The translations under genes and the position numbers were made by a program. A model generated the notes under the pieces. The model was given only the letters and a program-made list of their open reading frames with translations. It made no database searches and was not told the origin of the DNA. From contig JAUYAO010000022.1 of the NCBI GenBank assembly GCA_030692565.1, positions 124,001 through 188,000 of the forward strand: DNA of 64,000 bases, given 5' to 3'. Of the stretch, positions 44,458 through 53,661 are shown piece after piece (position 1 is the first letter of the stretch; each line of letters starts with the position of its first letter). This DNA is from Nitrospira sp. (lineage in GTDB: Bacteria; Nitrospirota; Nitrospiria; Nitrospirales; Nitrospiraceae).

Positions 44458-45675
44458 TCAGTGCGGCTGATCCTTTTCCGCCATCGTCCGTTGATTGAAG
44501 ATGGACGATAACGTCTCCAGGACGCGATCGATTTCCGCCTGGGAAATGATGAGCGGCGGCACAAACCGCAGCACCCGTTCACTGGTGGCATTCACCAGCA
44601 CGCCGCGGCTCAAACAGTCCGCCACGACGGCTTTCGCATCAATCTCCACTTCCAGGCCCTGTAACAACCCCAATCCTCGAACGTCCCGCACCGCGCGATG
44701 GCGGTCTTTGAAGTCGGCCAGCCCTTTAGCCAGATAATCCCCCATGCGCCGGGCCTGTTCAAGCACACGCCCTTCGATCAAGATCCGACAGACCGCGAGC
44801 CCCGCAGCGCAGGCCAACGGATTGCCGCCGAATGTCGAGGCATGCGACCCGGCCGTGAAGACTGCAGCGACCGCCTCTTTGGCCAAACAGGCGCCGATCG
44901 GCATCCCGCCGCCGAGCCCCTTGGCCAGGGTCATGATGTCGGGCTCCACGCCCAGTTGCTCATAGGCAAACAACGTCCCGGTCCGCCCCATTCCGGTCTG
45001 GACTTCGTCGAAAATCAGGAGGATATCCTTCTGCGTGCACAGCTCCCGCAGATTCTTCAGATAGGCTTGATCGGCGACATGCACGCCCCCCTCACCCTGA
45101 ATCGGCTCCAACATGATCGCCGTGGTCTTCTCCGTGACGAGCGATTCAATCGCCGCAAAATCGTTGAACGGCGCATAGACAAACCCCGGAACGAGCGGCT
45201 CAAAGCCTTTCTGCACCTTCTCCTGGCCGGTCGCCGTCAGCGTCGCCATCGTGCGGCCGTGGAAGGAATTCTTCATCGTGATGATCTCGAACCGGTTCGC
45301 GCCGTGCTTCTCATGCCCGTAGCGCCGCGCCAGCTTAATCGCCGCTTCATTCGCCTCCGCGCCGCTGTTGCAGAAAAAGACCCGGTCGGCGCACGAATGA
45401 TCGACCAGCATTTGCGCGAGTCTGACCTGCGGCTCCGTGTAGTAGAGGTTCGACACATGGATCAGCTGGGCCGCCTGGCGCTGGATCGCCTGTACCAGAT
45501 CCGGATGGCCATGCCCCAAAATATTGACCGCGATGCCACCGACAAAGTCGATGTACTCCCGGCCTTCCATGTCGTAGACCTTGGCTCCACGCCCCCGCAC
45601 GATTGAAATCGGCTGACGCGCATAGGTTTGCATCAAATACTTGGCTGCGTAATCTTTAAGTTCCTCTGTCGGCAT
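44458..45675 (-). CDS. argD: Acetylornithine aminotransferase
   Basis: ArgD transaminates N-acetylglutamate semialdehyde to N-acetylornithine. The 405-residue class III PLP enzyme carries GRGAKVYDMEGREYIDFVGG, FCNSGAEANEAAIKLAR, NSFHGRTMATLTATGQEK, EPIQGEGGVHVAD, IFDEVQTGMGRTG and the lysine in TLAKGLGGGMPIGA. ArgD often also acts as succinyl-diaminopimelate aminotransferase, but dapL makes that unnecessary here. It is the first gene of the eight-gene operon and has a promoter just upstream. Confidence 0.96.
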   Translation of the reverse strand: MPTEELKDYAAKYLMQTYARQPISIVRGRGAKVYDMEGREYIDFVGGIAVNILGHGHPDLVQAIQRQAAQLIHVSNLYYTEPQVRLAQMLVDHSCADRVFFCNSGAEANEAAIKLARRYGHEKHGANRFEIITMKNSFHGRTMATLTATGQEKVQKGFEPLVPGFVYAPFNDFAAIESLVTEKTTAIMLEPIQGEGGVHVADQAYLKNLRELCTQKDILLIFDEVQTGMGRTGTLFAYEQLGVEPDIMTLAKGLGGGMPIGACLAKEAVAAVFTAGSHASTFGGNPLACAAGLAVCRILIEGRVLEQARRMGDYLAKGLADFKDRHRAVRDVRGLGLLQGLEVEIDAKAVVADCLSRGVLVNATSERVLRFVPPLIISQAEIDRVLETLSSIFNQRTMAEKDQPH

Positions 45676-45706
45676 GGCAGACGTATCCCCTCAAGAAAGA
45701 AGGGGA

Positions 45707-45735
45707 AAGCTAGCATAGGGTTGAGTCGAAATCAA
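45707..45735 (-). promoter_or_regulatory. Promoter of the arg-lys operon
   Basis: TTGATT (45735-45730), a 17-base spacer and TAGCTT (45712-45707) with a TG extension (ATGCTAGCTT) lie 32-60 bases before the argD ATG. No ARG-box-like palindrome is obvious near it. Confidence 0.55.
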
Positions 45736-45897
45736 TAACGGCGACGGCCCCTCGGGAGGATTTCAGCCCCGTCCTTCAGGGTGTTTAGACGCGGGCATCT
45801 AATTGCTCACTTCCTCCACGGTATCAGACCGTGACCTATCCGGCTCCGCACAATAAGGCCTCAGCCCGGATGTCCGAGTATGATAAGCTGCGTGTCC

Positions 45898-46569
45898 ATG
45901 AAACCCTGTCAGCACTGTCGCCAACAGAACTCTGAAGACGCCAACTTCTGCGCGCAATGTGGAATGGCCCTCGCCCTCACCTCGTCTGCCGACTCGGCTG
46001 GGAGTACGACTGCTGGTGCGCCACCCGAAGCAACACCCTACACGCCCCTCGCAACCGATCAGGATCTCTGGCGGCAGTTCGTCGGCCCGAAGGCCGATTA
46101 TTATCTCGAACAGTTCAAGAAGTTTTCCTCCGACGGGCAGCCCAGATTCGCCCTCAGTTGGAACTGGCCGGCCTTCCTGTACATTTCGTTTCTCTGGTTT
46201 CTCTACCGGAAGATGTATCTGCACGCCTTTGTGTACGCCATCGGCCCCATGGCCTCGACCTATGTCACCGGCGACATGACCGTCGGCCTCGTGTGGAGCG
46301 TCATGGCCGGCGCCACGGCCAACTACCTGTACTACTGGCACTGCAAGGAAGAGATCGCAGAGATCAAGAAAGCGGGAAAGCTCAACCCCGCGGCGCAGGA
46401 GGCCGCCTTGCAGGACGCCGGCGGGGTCCAGCCGTATGTTATCTACGTGGGAATCGTGCTCTATGTGATTGCGCTGGCCGGCGTGGCCAAAATGCTTGAG
46501 GAAGGACAGCTGGACGGAGACAAGATCCCGACACGTCCGGCGAAGCCTGTTTCGACTGTCTCTACCTAG
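45898..46569 (+). CDS. Zinc-ribbon protein with DUF2628-like membrane domain
   Basis: The 223-residue protein starts with a zinc ribbon (CQHC and CAQCG). After a Ser/Thr/Pro-rich linker it has a DUF2628-type region: WRQFVGPKADYYLEQF, SWNWPAFLYISFLWFLYRKMY, then hydrophobic segments (VWSVMAGATANYLYYWHC, YVIYVGIVLYVIALAGVA). Such proteins combine a cytoplasmic zinc finger with several membrane helices; function unknown. The ATG at 45898 is chosen so that the product begins MKPCQHC; 45880 is in frame. Confidence 0.8.
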   Translation: MKPCQHCRQQNSEDANFCAQCGMALALTSSADSAGSTTAGAPPEATPYTPLATDQDLWRQFVGPKADYYLEQFKKFSSDGQPRFALSWNWPAFLYISFLWFLYRKMYLHAFVYAIGPMASTYVTGDMTVGLVWSVMAGATANYLYYWHCKEEIAEIKKAGKLNPAAQEAALQDAGGVQPYVIYVGIVLYVIALAGVAKMLEEGQLDGDKIPTRPAKPVSTVST

Positions 46570-46599
46570 TTCCTCCGAGCAACGGTCTGAGAAATTCCG

Positions 46600-47427
46600 T
46601 CAACCTCTTCCTTGTTGCCAGCCCATCCAGGCCTGGAACCATTGAAAGTCCTGTTCGTACGCGGCCCCGCCCGCATCGGTCGCTTCCTGTCGCTGTTCAA
46701 GTTGGGTATACGTGCGCGGCCAGTTCTTCTGCCACCAGGACTTGAGTTCGTCCGGCGGATAGGGCTGGCCGTTGGGATTCAGAATACCGGCGGCGGCACA
46801 GAGCGGGGCGACCAGCGGCCAGTAGCGGTCTTTTCCCAGCCCGAGACTGCGGAAGTGCTCACGCAGCAGAAAGACCACCCACAGTTCGGCACTATGTTTC
46901 TTGTTGTGCTTGAACGGCTGGGTCTGGCGGAGCGGCACGGGATCAAAGGCTTTGACAATCGACGTGTAATCCGGACCGCCGTAGGTCCCTGCGGCTTCGG
47001 CAATCCCTTCGACGATGTTCGCCAGTTCAAGCTCTGTGACCGGCGACGCGCTGAGGCCCTTGCCCTGGGAGGATTCGGATAAGGGACCAGGGGCGGTCAG
47101 CAATTCGATCAGCGGCTTCAGTTCCCGCAAGCGAACGGCGGCCGCCTTGAGAATGTGTTCCGATTCAAGCCAGTAGTCCGGATCGCTCTTCGTCAGCCGC
47201 TCGCGACCTGGCGGAGGCAGCACGGTCGGCACCCAGTAGCGCATGAGCACGAACAGCACATAATCGGCCTGCGCGCCGACCTGGGCAATGCGGTCGAAAT
47301 GATTGCCCGCCTGAACGGCGGTGAAGAAGGCCTGCGCCCGGTCCAACACGGCGAGCCGCGCGCCCATTCCGCACCACCAGGCTTCAAGCGCGGACCAATT
47401 CATATCAGATGCCGGCGGGACCGTCAT
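46600..47427 (-). CDS. Hypothetical protein
   Basis: This 275-residue soluble protein contains GNHFDRIAQVGAQADYVLFVLMRYW, ELANIVEGIAEAAGTYGGPDY and LWVVFLLREHFRSLGLGKDRYWPLVAPLCAAAGI, and ends FQWFQAWMGWQQ. I recognise no family. An ATG at 47403 is an alternative start. It is divergent from gpmA with a 137-base spacer. Confidence 0.6.
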   Translation of the reverse strand: MTVPPASDMNWSALEAWWCGMGARLAVLDRAQAFFTAVQAGNHFDRIAQVGAQADYVLFVLMRYWVPTVLPPPGRERLTKSDPDYWLESEHILKAAAVRLRELKPLIELLTAPGPLSESSQGKGLSASPVTELELANIVEGIAEAAGTYGGPDYTSIVKAFDPVPLRQTQPFKHNKKHSAELWVVFLLREHFRSLGLGKDRYWPLVAPLCAAAGILNPNGQPYPPDELKSWWQKNWPRTYTQLEQRQEATDAGGAAYEQDFQWFQAWMGWQQGRG

Positions 47428-47496
47428 GGATCGTCTGTTCCTGCGTGGAGCGAATAGAGCGGCATGGTACTGCCGGTTCCGGATGAAAGCAACGGC

Positions 47497-47524
47497 TTGA
47501 CTTGATCGCCCGATCCAGTATTCT
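47497..47524 (+). promoter_or_regulatory. Promoter of gpmA
   Basis: TTGACT (47497-47502), a 16-base spacer and TATTCT (47519-47524), about 40 bases before the gpmA ATG. Confidence 0.6.
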
Positions 47525-47564
47525 TGCTGACAGGTACTTGGCTTCCCGAGAAAAGGAGACGACT

Positions 47565-48170
47565 ATGGCTCGCTTGGTCTTGCTGCGTCACGGTGAATCG
47601 CAATGGAATCTGGAGAACCGGTTCACCGGCTGGGTCGATGTCCCGCTCTCCCCGCGCGGCATCCAAGAAGCCAAGAATGCCGGCGATAAGCTGCGCGGCT
47701 TCTCTTTCAACCGGGCGTTTACTTCTGTACTGGCCCGCGCAAATGAAACCTTGCGTCTGGCGCTTGAGGGCATCGGGCAAACGAATATCCCGATCGAGAA
47801 AGATAAAGCGCTGAACGAGCGGATGTACGGAGAGCTACAGGGGCTGAACAAGGCCGAGACGGCGAAGAAGTATGGCGACGACCAGGTCAAAATTTGGCGT
47901 CGGAGTTTTGATGTGCGTCCGCCGGGGGGAGAGAGCTTGAAGGATACGGCCGAGCGGGTGCTTCCCTACTATGAAAGCAAGATCAAGCCCTACGTCCTGA
48001 AGGACGAAACGATTCTGATCGCCGCCCATGGCAACAGCCTGCGCGCATTGGTCATGGAATTGGAACAGCTTACGAAGGAACAAGTGCTGGAACTCAACAT
48101 CCCCACCGGCGCTCCGCTCCTGTACGAACTCGACAAGAACGGGAAGGTGGTGTCTCACCGATATTTGTAG
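47565..48170 (+). CDS. gpmA: 2,3-bisphosphoglycerate-dependent phosphoglycerate mutase
   Basis: GpmA interconverts 3- and 2-phosphoglycerate in glycolysis/gluconeogenesis. The 201-residue protein shows the phosphohistidine motif LLRHGESQWNLENRFTGW, LSPRGIQEAKNAG, LNERMYGELQGLNKAE and ILIAAHGNSLRALVM. It is shorter than the 230-250-residue enterobacterial enzyme, as in several compact relatives. An AAGGAG site lies six bases before the ATG, and a promoter is at 47497-47524. Confidence 0.92.
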   Translation: MARLVLLRHGESQWNLENRFTGWVDVPLSPRGIQEAKNAGDKLRGFSFNRAFTSVLARANETLRLALEGIGQTNIPIEKDKALNERMYGELQGLNKAETAKKYGDDQVKIWRRSFDVRPPGGESLKDTAERVLPYYESKIKPYVLKDETILIAAHGNSLRALVMELEQLTKEQVLELNIPTGAPLLYELDKNGKVVSHRYL

Positions 48171-48195
48171 AGAGACGGCACTCGTCGGCAGGAAC

Positions 48196-48672
48196 CTACC
48201 GGACGTCGTCGAGGAGTTCCGCGTACTGATCGACCGGTGCGTAGTCGATCAAGAGCACCAGCAGCTTCTGCCGGTCGTCGGACGACACCACGCCCTGGTC
48301 TTCCAACAGCGTGGCGGCTTCCGCGCTGAGCCCCATCGGGTTCAACCGGTCGTCCATCAGCCGCGCATAATGCTCCCGCCGCTCGTCGAGCTCCTGCCGA
48401 TATCCGTCCCAGCGCTCCAGGCCGAATGTATCCGACGACCATTGAGCGGTGACCGATTCGAGCAAGAGCCCGCCGATCAGCGCCCGGTACTTCTGCAGAA
48501 TATGGGCATCGACCGCCGCAAGAATCCAATACAGATTCAGCGACAGGATTTCCCTCGCGAGATGGCGGGCCTGAGACTCGGTGACCTCGATCCCGTATTC
48601 CTGGATCTGATCGACCGAGATAGGTTTCGGAAGGGCCGCGTATAGGCCGGCAGCAGCATCTTTCGGTGTCAT
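48196..48672 (-). CDS. Hypothetical protein
   Basis: This 158-residue, mainly helical, acidic protein contains ISVDQIQEYGIEVTESQARHLAREIL and YWILAAVDAHILQKYRALIGGLL. I do not recognise a family. GGAGA precedes the ATG, which supports translation. It converges with gpmA. Confidence 0.6.
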   Translation of the reverse strand: MTPKDAAAGLYAALPKPISVDQIQEYGIEVTESQARHLAREILSLNLYWILAAVDAHILQKYRALIGGLLLESVTAQWSSDTFGLERWDGYRQELDERREHYARLMDDRLNPMGLSAEAATLLEDQGVVSSDDRQKLLVLLIDYAPVDQYAELLDDVR

Positions 48673-48747
48673 GGTAACGGATCTCCACTCCGCAGGTCGA
48701 TGAGCGCCTTGCAGGGTACTGCACCTGCGACTCGACTCTCAAGCGCC

Positions 48748-48776
48748 TTGTTCGAGTCAAAACGCTATGCTAGATT
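48748..48776 (+). promoter_or_regulatory. Promoter with extended -10
   Basis: TTGTTC (48748-48753), a 17-base spacer and TAGATT (48771-48776) with a TG extension. The ATG at 48783 is seven bases after the -10, pointing to a leaderless transcript. Confidence 0.55.
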
Positions 48777-48782
48777 CCCGAC

Positions 48783-49358
48783 ATGCGTTCACAAGATGTC
48801 TTCACACCGAGCACCCGTCCGCTCCACTTTATCGGAGCATTCGCACTGGTCATTCTGATATGGAGCAGTCTCTTCCCCGGGCCAGTCCGTGCCGATGAGA
48901 ACCGCTGGGGATTCGGCTCAGACCTCGGACTGACGACCGGCACGGTCAATGGAACCGTCTTCGCCCTCGGGTTCAATGTCGACTATTACGCCGATCGGAA
49001 CTTTTCCTTCGGACCGATGATGCAGCTCAGTCCCACGGGCAATCTCTTTCAGATTGCGTTTGCGGGAGTCGGGAAATACCACCTCCGGCTGAATAACGGG
49101 TTCAACCTGGTCCCCTTCACTGGCATCGGACTTATCCATGCCGACCTGGACCGCGGCACCGGGCCTTCGCAAATCAATCGAAACGACACCAGTTGGTACA
49201 TTCCCATCGGCCTCTCTTTGGAGTATCAAGTTATTCACAACATCGCGTTGTCCTCAACGCTGATGGTGAATCTCCATGACATCAATCTCCAGCCGTCCCT
49301 GCCGGAGAAAGACCGAACCAGTATCAGTCTGATGTTCGGCTTCCGTTGGGGACCGTAG
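48783..49358 (+). CDS. Outer-membrane beta-barrel protein
   Basis: The 191-residue protein has a signal sequence (FIGAFALVILIWSSLFPGPVRA). Beta strands follow, typical of small barrels: WGFGSDLGLTTGTVNG, FALGFNVDYYADRNFSFGPMMQ, FQIAFAGVGKYHL, FNLVPFTGIGLIHADL, YIPIGLSLEYQV and SISLMFGFRW. The last strand ends FGFRWGP, not a typical terminal phenylalanine. It has no visible ribosome-binding site and may be leaderless. Role unknown. Confidence 0.8.
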   Translation: MRSQDVFTPSTRPLHFIGAFALVILIWSSLFPGPVRADENRWGFGSDLGLTTGTVNGTVFALGFNVDYYADRNFSFGPMMQLSPTGNLFQIAFAGVGKYHLRLNNGFNLVPFTGIGLIHADLDRGTGPSQINRNDTSWYIPIGLSLEYQVIHNIALSSTLMVNLHDINLQPSLPEKDRTSISLMFGFRWGP

Positions 49359-49475
49359 ACACGCTGCCGACGCTCTCCCTGGGCATGCCAGTAGCCCAAC
49401 TGGCAGCAAGCGCCATTCGGCCCAAGTGCCGGCTGATTTCTATCTCAAGATCTAGAGAGGATTGCTTGCGGGAGG

Positions 49476-50498
49476 CTAAGCGGCTTTGGCCGGCTGCCAG
49501 CGCAAGCCGACATTCAGCAGTTCCTGGAGCAGATCTTTGTAGCTATAGTCGGCTTTCTCGGCGGAATCGGCAAAGTCCTCCTCATGCGCGATTTGCGGAT
49601 TGGGATTGGCCTCCAGCACATAGACTTTCCCCTCCGCATCCATCCGAACATCGATTCGCGCATATCCGCTGAGACCGAGCGCTCGATAGACCCGCTTGGC
49701 CATGTGTTGGATCTCCTCGGCCTTGCCGGCCGGAAGATTTCTGGCTTCCTCCGATGTGATGCCGTACTTATCTTGATACTTCCGGCTCCACTTCACCCGC
49801 TGAGTGGCAATGCGCCTGGCATCCTCAGGGAGTTTGTCCATGACCAGTTCCCACACGGGCAACACCTGAATGTGACCATTGCCCATAATCCCGACATAGA
49901 ACTCTCGCCCCTCGATATACCGTTCCACCAGAGCACCGGTCCCGACGCTTTGATGGATGAAGGCCACCCGCTCTTTGAGTTTCTCATCATCTTCCACAAT
50001 CGACGCTTGAGAGATGCCTAACGACGCTTCCTCGCTGATGGACTTGACGATGAGAGGGAACGTTAGATCTTTGGGTCGCTTGGCGCTCCGGCCTTGCGGC
50101 ACGACCATGAAGTCGGGATAGGGAATCCGGTGATAGGAAAGAACCTTTTTCGTCAGCGCTTTGTCGCGCGCCAACATGAGCCCGCGCGGATTGCAGCCGG
50201 TATAGGGCATATGCAGCAACTCGAGGTATGACACGACATTCTGGTCATACACCGATATCCCGTCGAATTCTTCCAGCAGATTGAAAGCGATGTGCGGACG
50301 CCATGCTTCGATCGCCGTCCTGATCACCCCTAAATCGCTCTTCACTCCGAGCGGGTGCACCTCGTGGCCCAATTTCCTGAGCGTCGACACGACATCGTAT
50401 TCGGTCTTCCATCCGACCTTGCTCAGATCGTGGCCGTTCAGCTCGTCCGGCGGCACCAGATCTTCATGCATCAGCACGAGGATACGCAGGCGCCTCAT
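49476..50498 (-). CDS. ATP-grasp ligase (D-alanine--D-alanine ligase-like)
   Basis: The 340-residue protein has the ATP-grasp layout of Ddl-type ligases: HIAFNLLEEFDG, YTGCNPRGLMLARDKALTKKVL, FPLIVKSISEEASLGIS, LVERYIEGREFYVGIMGN and a metal site in VYVLEANPNPQIAHEEDFADSA. There is no mur or fts gene near, so a cell-wall Ddl role is unlikely; a peptide or amino-acid ligase is more probable. Its ATG overlaps the stop of the zinc metallopeptidase gene (ATGA, 50495-50498), so the two are expressed together. Confidence 0.85.
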   Translation of the reverse strand: MRRLRILVLMHEDLVPPDELNGHDLSKVGWKTEYDVVSTLRKLGHEVHPLGVKSDLGVIRTAIEAWRPHIAFNLLEEFDGISVYDQNVVSYLELLHMPYTGCNPRGLMLARDKALTKKVLSYHRIPYPDFMVVPQGRSAKRPKDLTFPLIVKSISEEASLGISQASIVEDDEKLKERVAFIHQSVGTGALVERYIEGREFYVGIMGNGHIQVLPVWELVMDKLPEDARRIATQRVKWSRKYQDKYGITSEEARNLPAGKAEEIQHMAKRVYRALGLSGYARIDVRMDAEGKVYVLEANPNPQIAHEEDFADSAEKADYSYKDLLQELLNVGLRWQPAKAA

Positions 50499-51556
50499 AG
50501 GGCCACCCGATGCCGGCCGCTACGCAAATAATTCATCGTATGCACCGTCAGCAGAATGGTGAAGTCCAGCTTGGCCTGCTCTTCTGCCACCGACAAGCGA
50601 AGATCCAATTGGCGGCACCGTTGGATCATGTCCTCCAACACCTGATCGATGGTGTACTGGTACTCTCCGGTCCAACTGGCAACCTTCCGGCGCACTTCCC
50701 GTCGAAACCGGTTGAGAAAGGTCGCGGCGCTTGGTTTGCCCTGTTGCGCCGACCCATCCGAAAACAGCCGTTTGAGGTCGGGGTCGTAGAGGAGGGAATG
50801 TTCCACGCCATAGTGCGCGCGCTTTTGCTCATAATGTTCACGTAGCGTCTTCTTGAGGCTGGGGAGCGGATCGATCTCTTCAGTGGTCACGACGGTCGGC
50901 TCGACCTCGGCCAACTCTTGCATCAATGCATCGACATATTTCAGCTTCTTCAGCACCGGCCACCCGCGATACCGGTCATGCCAGGTGGAATCCGGCGTCA
51001 GCCAGACAGCAAACGTCTCGGCGAAGTCTTCGTCCGGATGACTCTGGGCGTACCACACATCGAGATGCCGGACAAAACTCCGGCTGTAGGGTCTGGGGCT
51101 ATAATACTTGGGATAGGCCTGGGACGATTTGCCGAAGATGGCTTGCCGCGTGCGGCGGCGGCGGATGCGATACGCATTTTCAATCGCGTGTCCGGCTTCG
51201 TGCCGTAGAATCCGCAGACACCAATCAGGCGTCCCGCCTTCCACTTCCAGCATCTGCGTCAACTCCAGCTTGGCCAGCCGGGGATGCGCCAGATAGAACG
51301 GAATCGCAATGCCCGGGATACCATCCGGCGTGAACCACTCATTCGACAGCCAATAGTGCGGACGGAATCGCAAGTGCCGCGATTCCAACTCACGGTCCAA
51401 TTCAGCAATTGGGCCTTCCAGAAAGCCGCCTTTAATTTCCACATTGAGCCGGCCCATCGGCAGATCCAACAACTGGTCGTCAGACCACCCGACCCACTCC
51501 GGATCAATCAAGTCATGTGCAGGGTGTTTGGCGATCTCAAGTGCTGATCGATGCAT
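50495..51556 (-). CDS. Putative zinc-binding metallopeptidase
   Basis: The 353-residue protein has the zinc motif LRHEAGHAIENAYR (HExxH) and downstream HPDEDFAETFAVWLTP, where an acidic residue could be the third ligand. This fits the putative zinc-binding metallopeptidase family of bacterial proteins often found next to an ATP-grasp ligase. No signal peptide is evident, so it is cytoplasmic. The overlap with the ligase gene suggests a shared substrate. The peptide target is unknown. Confidence 0.8.
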   Translation of the reverse strand: MHRSALEIAKHPAHDLIDPEWVGWSDDQLLDLPMGRLNVEIKGGFLEGPIAELDRELESRHLRFRPHYWLSNEWFTPDGIPGIAIPFYLAHPRLAKLELTQMLEVEGGTPDWCLRILRHEAGHAIENAYRIRRRRTRQAIFGKSSQAYPKYYSPRPYSRSFVRHLDVWYAQSHPDEDFAETFAVWLTPDSTWHDRYRGWPVLKKLKYVDALMQELAEVEPTVVTTEEIDPLPSLKKTLREHYEQKRAHYGVEHSLLYDPDLKRLFSDGSAQQGKPSAATFLNRFRREVRRKVASWTGEYQYTIDQVLEDMIQRCRQLDLRLSVAEEQAKLDFTILLTVHTMNYLRSGRHRVAL

Positions 51557-51734
51557 CGTGCAACCGCTTCATACATTCTCGACAGAAAACTTATGCTGCT
51601 TGAGAAACTATAGCATTCGAAGTGGATTTCGTCGGCCACTGGGCATGACCACGCTTGCGCATGACAAAAGAGCGGAATAATTTGTCACTGAGCGTACAAG
51701 AATGAACCGAGGAGTGAGAGCGTTGTGTCGAAAG

Positions 51735-52220
51735 TTACAGAAGATGTGGCAATCGTGCCGCGAAGTGAGGGATCGCATCGCAAATGTGATCCACAACCGA
51801 TACGACATAGGCCTGCGCCAGCTCGGGATCTTCTTCCCAGTTGGGAAGCGCCTCGTGCAGATCAAGGATCGGTTCGTCGCGAGCAAAACACAGTTGATTG
51901 AAGAGCGGGATCGATCGTCCAAACAATCGTTGCACCGCTTCTTGATGGTCGCGCCCCATCGCCACGACACAGTCCGCCTCATCAAGTAAGGGTTGCGTCA
52001 GCTTGCGTTGCATATGCCCGGCAGGATCAGCGCCATACTCCAGGAGTCTGGCACGCACGATGGGATGGATCGATTGTGGCTTGGCCTCGATCCCGGCAGA
52101 CCCGACGCAATACAAGCCTTGCGAACCACGATACCGCTTGAGCGCATATTCTGCTGCCAGGCTCCGAAAAATGTTGCCTGTGCAAACAAAGAGAATCGAC
52201 TTCACTTTATTGTCGGTCAT
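51735..52220 (-). CDS. Low-molecular-weight protein tyrosine phosphatase family protein
   Basis: The 161-residue protein has the P-loop FVCTGNIFRS (C-x5-R-S, Cys13 to Arg19) near the N-terminus and the acid region NWEEDPELAQ near the C-terminus. This fits LMW-PTPs such as Wzb. Arsenate reductases of the related ArsC type lack this acid arrangement. No kinase or polysaccharide genes lie nearby, so the substrate is unknown. It is divergent from ttcA. Confidence 0.85.
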   Translation of the reverse strand: MTDNKVKSILFVCTGNIFRSLAAEYALKRYRGSQGLYCVGSAGIEAKPQSIHPIVRARLLEYGADPAGHMQRKLTQPLLDEADCVVAMGRDHQEAVQRLFGRSIPLFNQLCFARDEPILDLHEALPNWEEDPELAQAYVVSVVDHICDAIPHFAARLPHLL

Positions 52221-52244
52221 GATCGTCTTACCGTTGCTCCATCA

Positions 52245-52274
52245 TCGACAGCCGGATAATTGAGCAGGTACAAT
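52245..52274 (+). promoter_or_regulatory. Promoter of ttcA
   Basis: TCGACA (52245-52250), an 18-base spacer and TACAAT (52269-52274). The ATG at 52282 is eight bases after the -10, so the mRNA may have no leader. Confidence 0.5.
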
Positions 52275-52281
52275 CGCTCCC

Positions 52282-53154
52282 ATGCCTTCATCACCAGGCC
52301 CTCCAACGACCCTCGCAAAGTTAGACGAGGAAACTGAAAAACTCCAGACCCGGCTCTGTCGCCTGGTCGGCCAAGCCATCGCCGACTATCGGCTGATTGA
52401 AGACGGGGATAAGATCATGGTCTGCCTGTCAGGCGGGAAGGATAGTTACGGTTTACTCGATATCCTGCTTCTTCTGCAACAGCGTGCACCCGTTCACTTT
52501 GATCTCGTGGCCGTCAACTTAGACCAAAAACAGCCTGGCTTTCCCGCGCACATTCTGCCGGAGTACCTGACGAACCGGGGCATTCCATTTCACATTGAAA
52601 CGCGCGACACCTACTCCATCGTGAAGCGTCTGATCCCTGAGGGCCAGACCACGTGCTCCCTCTGTTCTCGGCTCAGACGCGGGCATCTCTATCGCATTGC
52701 CTCTGAGTTGGGCGCCACCAAGATCGCACTCGGCCACCACCGCGATGATATCAATGAAACATTGTTTCTGAATCTCCTGTACACGGGCAAGCTCAAGGCC
52801 ATGCCACCAAAACTCCGTTCAAAAGACGGGCGACATCTTGTCATCCGACCGCTCGCCTTTGTGAAGGAAGTAGACCTGGCCCGATACGCGGAACTCCGGA
52901 GATTTCCGATCATCCCCTGTGATCTATGCGGGTCTCAAGAGGATCTGAAGCGAAAGGACGTGAAGGCCTTGCTCCGTCAGTGGGAAACACGATCGCCCGG
53001 CTGCTCGGACAGCATCGCGGCGGCGATCGCCAACGTCGCACCGGCGCTGCTCATGGATCAACGTCTATTCGATTTTCAAACGCTTCGCACGGCACACGAC
53101 AATGCTGGCGAAGGCGACGCCTGGTTGGATGCTGAGGCACATCCACCGCAGTAG
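52282..53154 (+). CDS. ttcA: tRNA 2-thiocytidine(32) synthetase TtcA
   Basis: TtcA thiolates cytidine 32 of some tRNAs. The 290-residue protein has the PP-loop SGGKDS at residues 50-55, the iron-sulfur CxxC pair in [33 protein letters not shown] and CDLCGSQ. The N-terminus [20 protein letters not shown] is typical. It stands alone between a phosphatase gene and an unknown membrane protein. Confidence 0.93.
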   Translation: MPSSPGPPTTLAKLDEETEKLQTRLCRLVGQAIADYRLIEDGDKIMVCLSGGKDSYGLLDILLLLQQRAPVHFDLVAVNLDQKQPGFPAHILPEYLTNRGIPFHIETRDTYSIVKRLIPEGQTTCSLCSRLRRGHLYRIASELGATKIALGHHRDDINETLFLNLLYTGKLKAMPPKLRSKDGRHLVIRPLAFVKEVDLARYAELRRFPIIPCDLCGSQEDLKRKDVKALLRQWETRSPGCSDSIAAAIANVAPALLMDQRLFDFQTLRTAHDNAGEGDAWLDAEAHPPQ

Positions 53155-53212
53155 CGCCGCAAAGGGATTGACGCTCGACAGGAAACCACATCACCGCAGG
53201 TGTAGTCGAGAA

Positions 53213-53647
53213 ATGGACGGCTTGCGTGATTCTGATGATGACGTTCGATCCGATCCGCCACTCTGGTCGATAGGACTGGCCGTCCTCGTCATCCTTGCCG
53301 CTCCTTTGATCTTGTACTCCCTCGCCCCGCCAGGCCCGCTGCGCACGGGGGACACCATTTTCTCTCAAGGTCAGCAGCAGGTGCAGGTGGCTGCATCCGG
53401 AATGGCGGTAGGGACGCCGATAGGGGATACCTGCCTACTCGACCCCAACACCCCCCTCATCATTCTCGAATTGCATGATGAGCGGGAAGAAGATGCCATC
53501 CTCGGCACCGTACAAGGTAATCCTGCTTCTGAATGGCCGTTCTGCCCACCCCATACCCGGGTACTCTTGAGCACTCATCAGATTTTTCAAAAGCCTGATG
53601 CATGGGATGCGCCGAAACGAGGGCTGTCGTGGATGATTGGGAAGTGA
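53213..53647 (+). CDS. Membrane-anchored hypothetical protein
   Basis: From ATG 53213 the product has 144 residues. It has one transmembrane segment (IGLAVLVILAAPLILYSLAPP) and then an exported part with IFSQGQQQVQVAASG and LLDPNTPLIILELHDE. No family is recognised. Its 3' end converges with msrA, 14 bases apart. Confidence 0.55.
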   Translation: MDGLRDSDDDVRSDPPLWSIGLAVLVILAAPLILYSLAPPGPLRTGDTIFSQGQQQVQVAASGMAVGTPIGDTCLLDPNTPLIILELHDEREEDAILGTVQGNPASEWPFCPPHTRVLLSTHQIFQKPDAWDAPKRGLSWMIGK

Positions 53648-53661
53648 CGGCGGGACTCCGG

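Noticed and set aside
48028-48645. Long plus-strand reading frame opposite the hypothetical gene at 48196-48672
   Set aside because: It begins inside gpmA in another frame, has no ribosome-binding site and mirrors the minus-strand gene, which has GGAGA and good composition.
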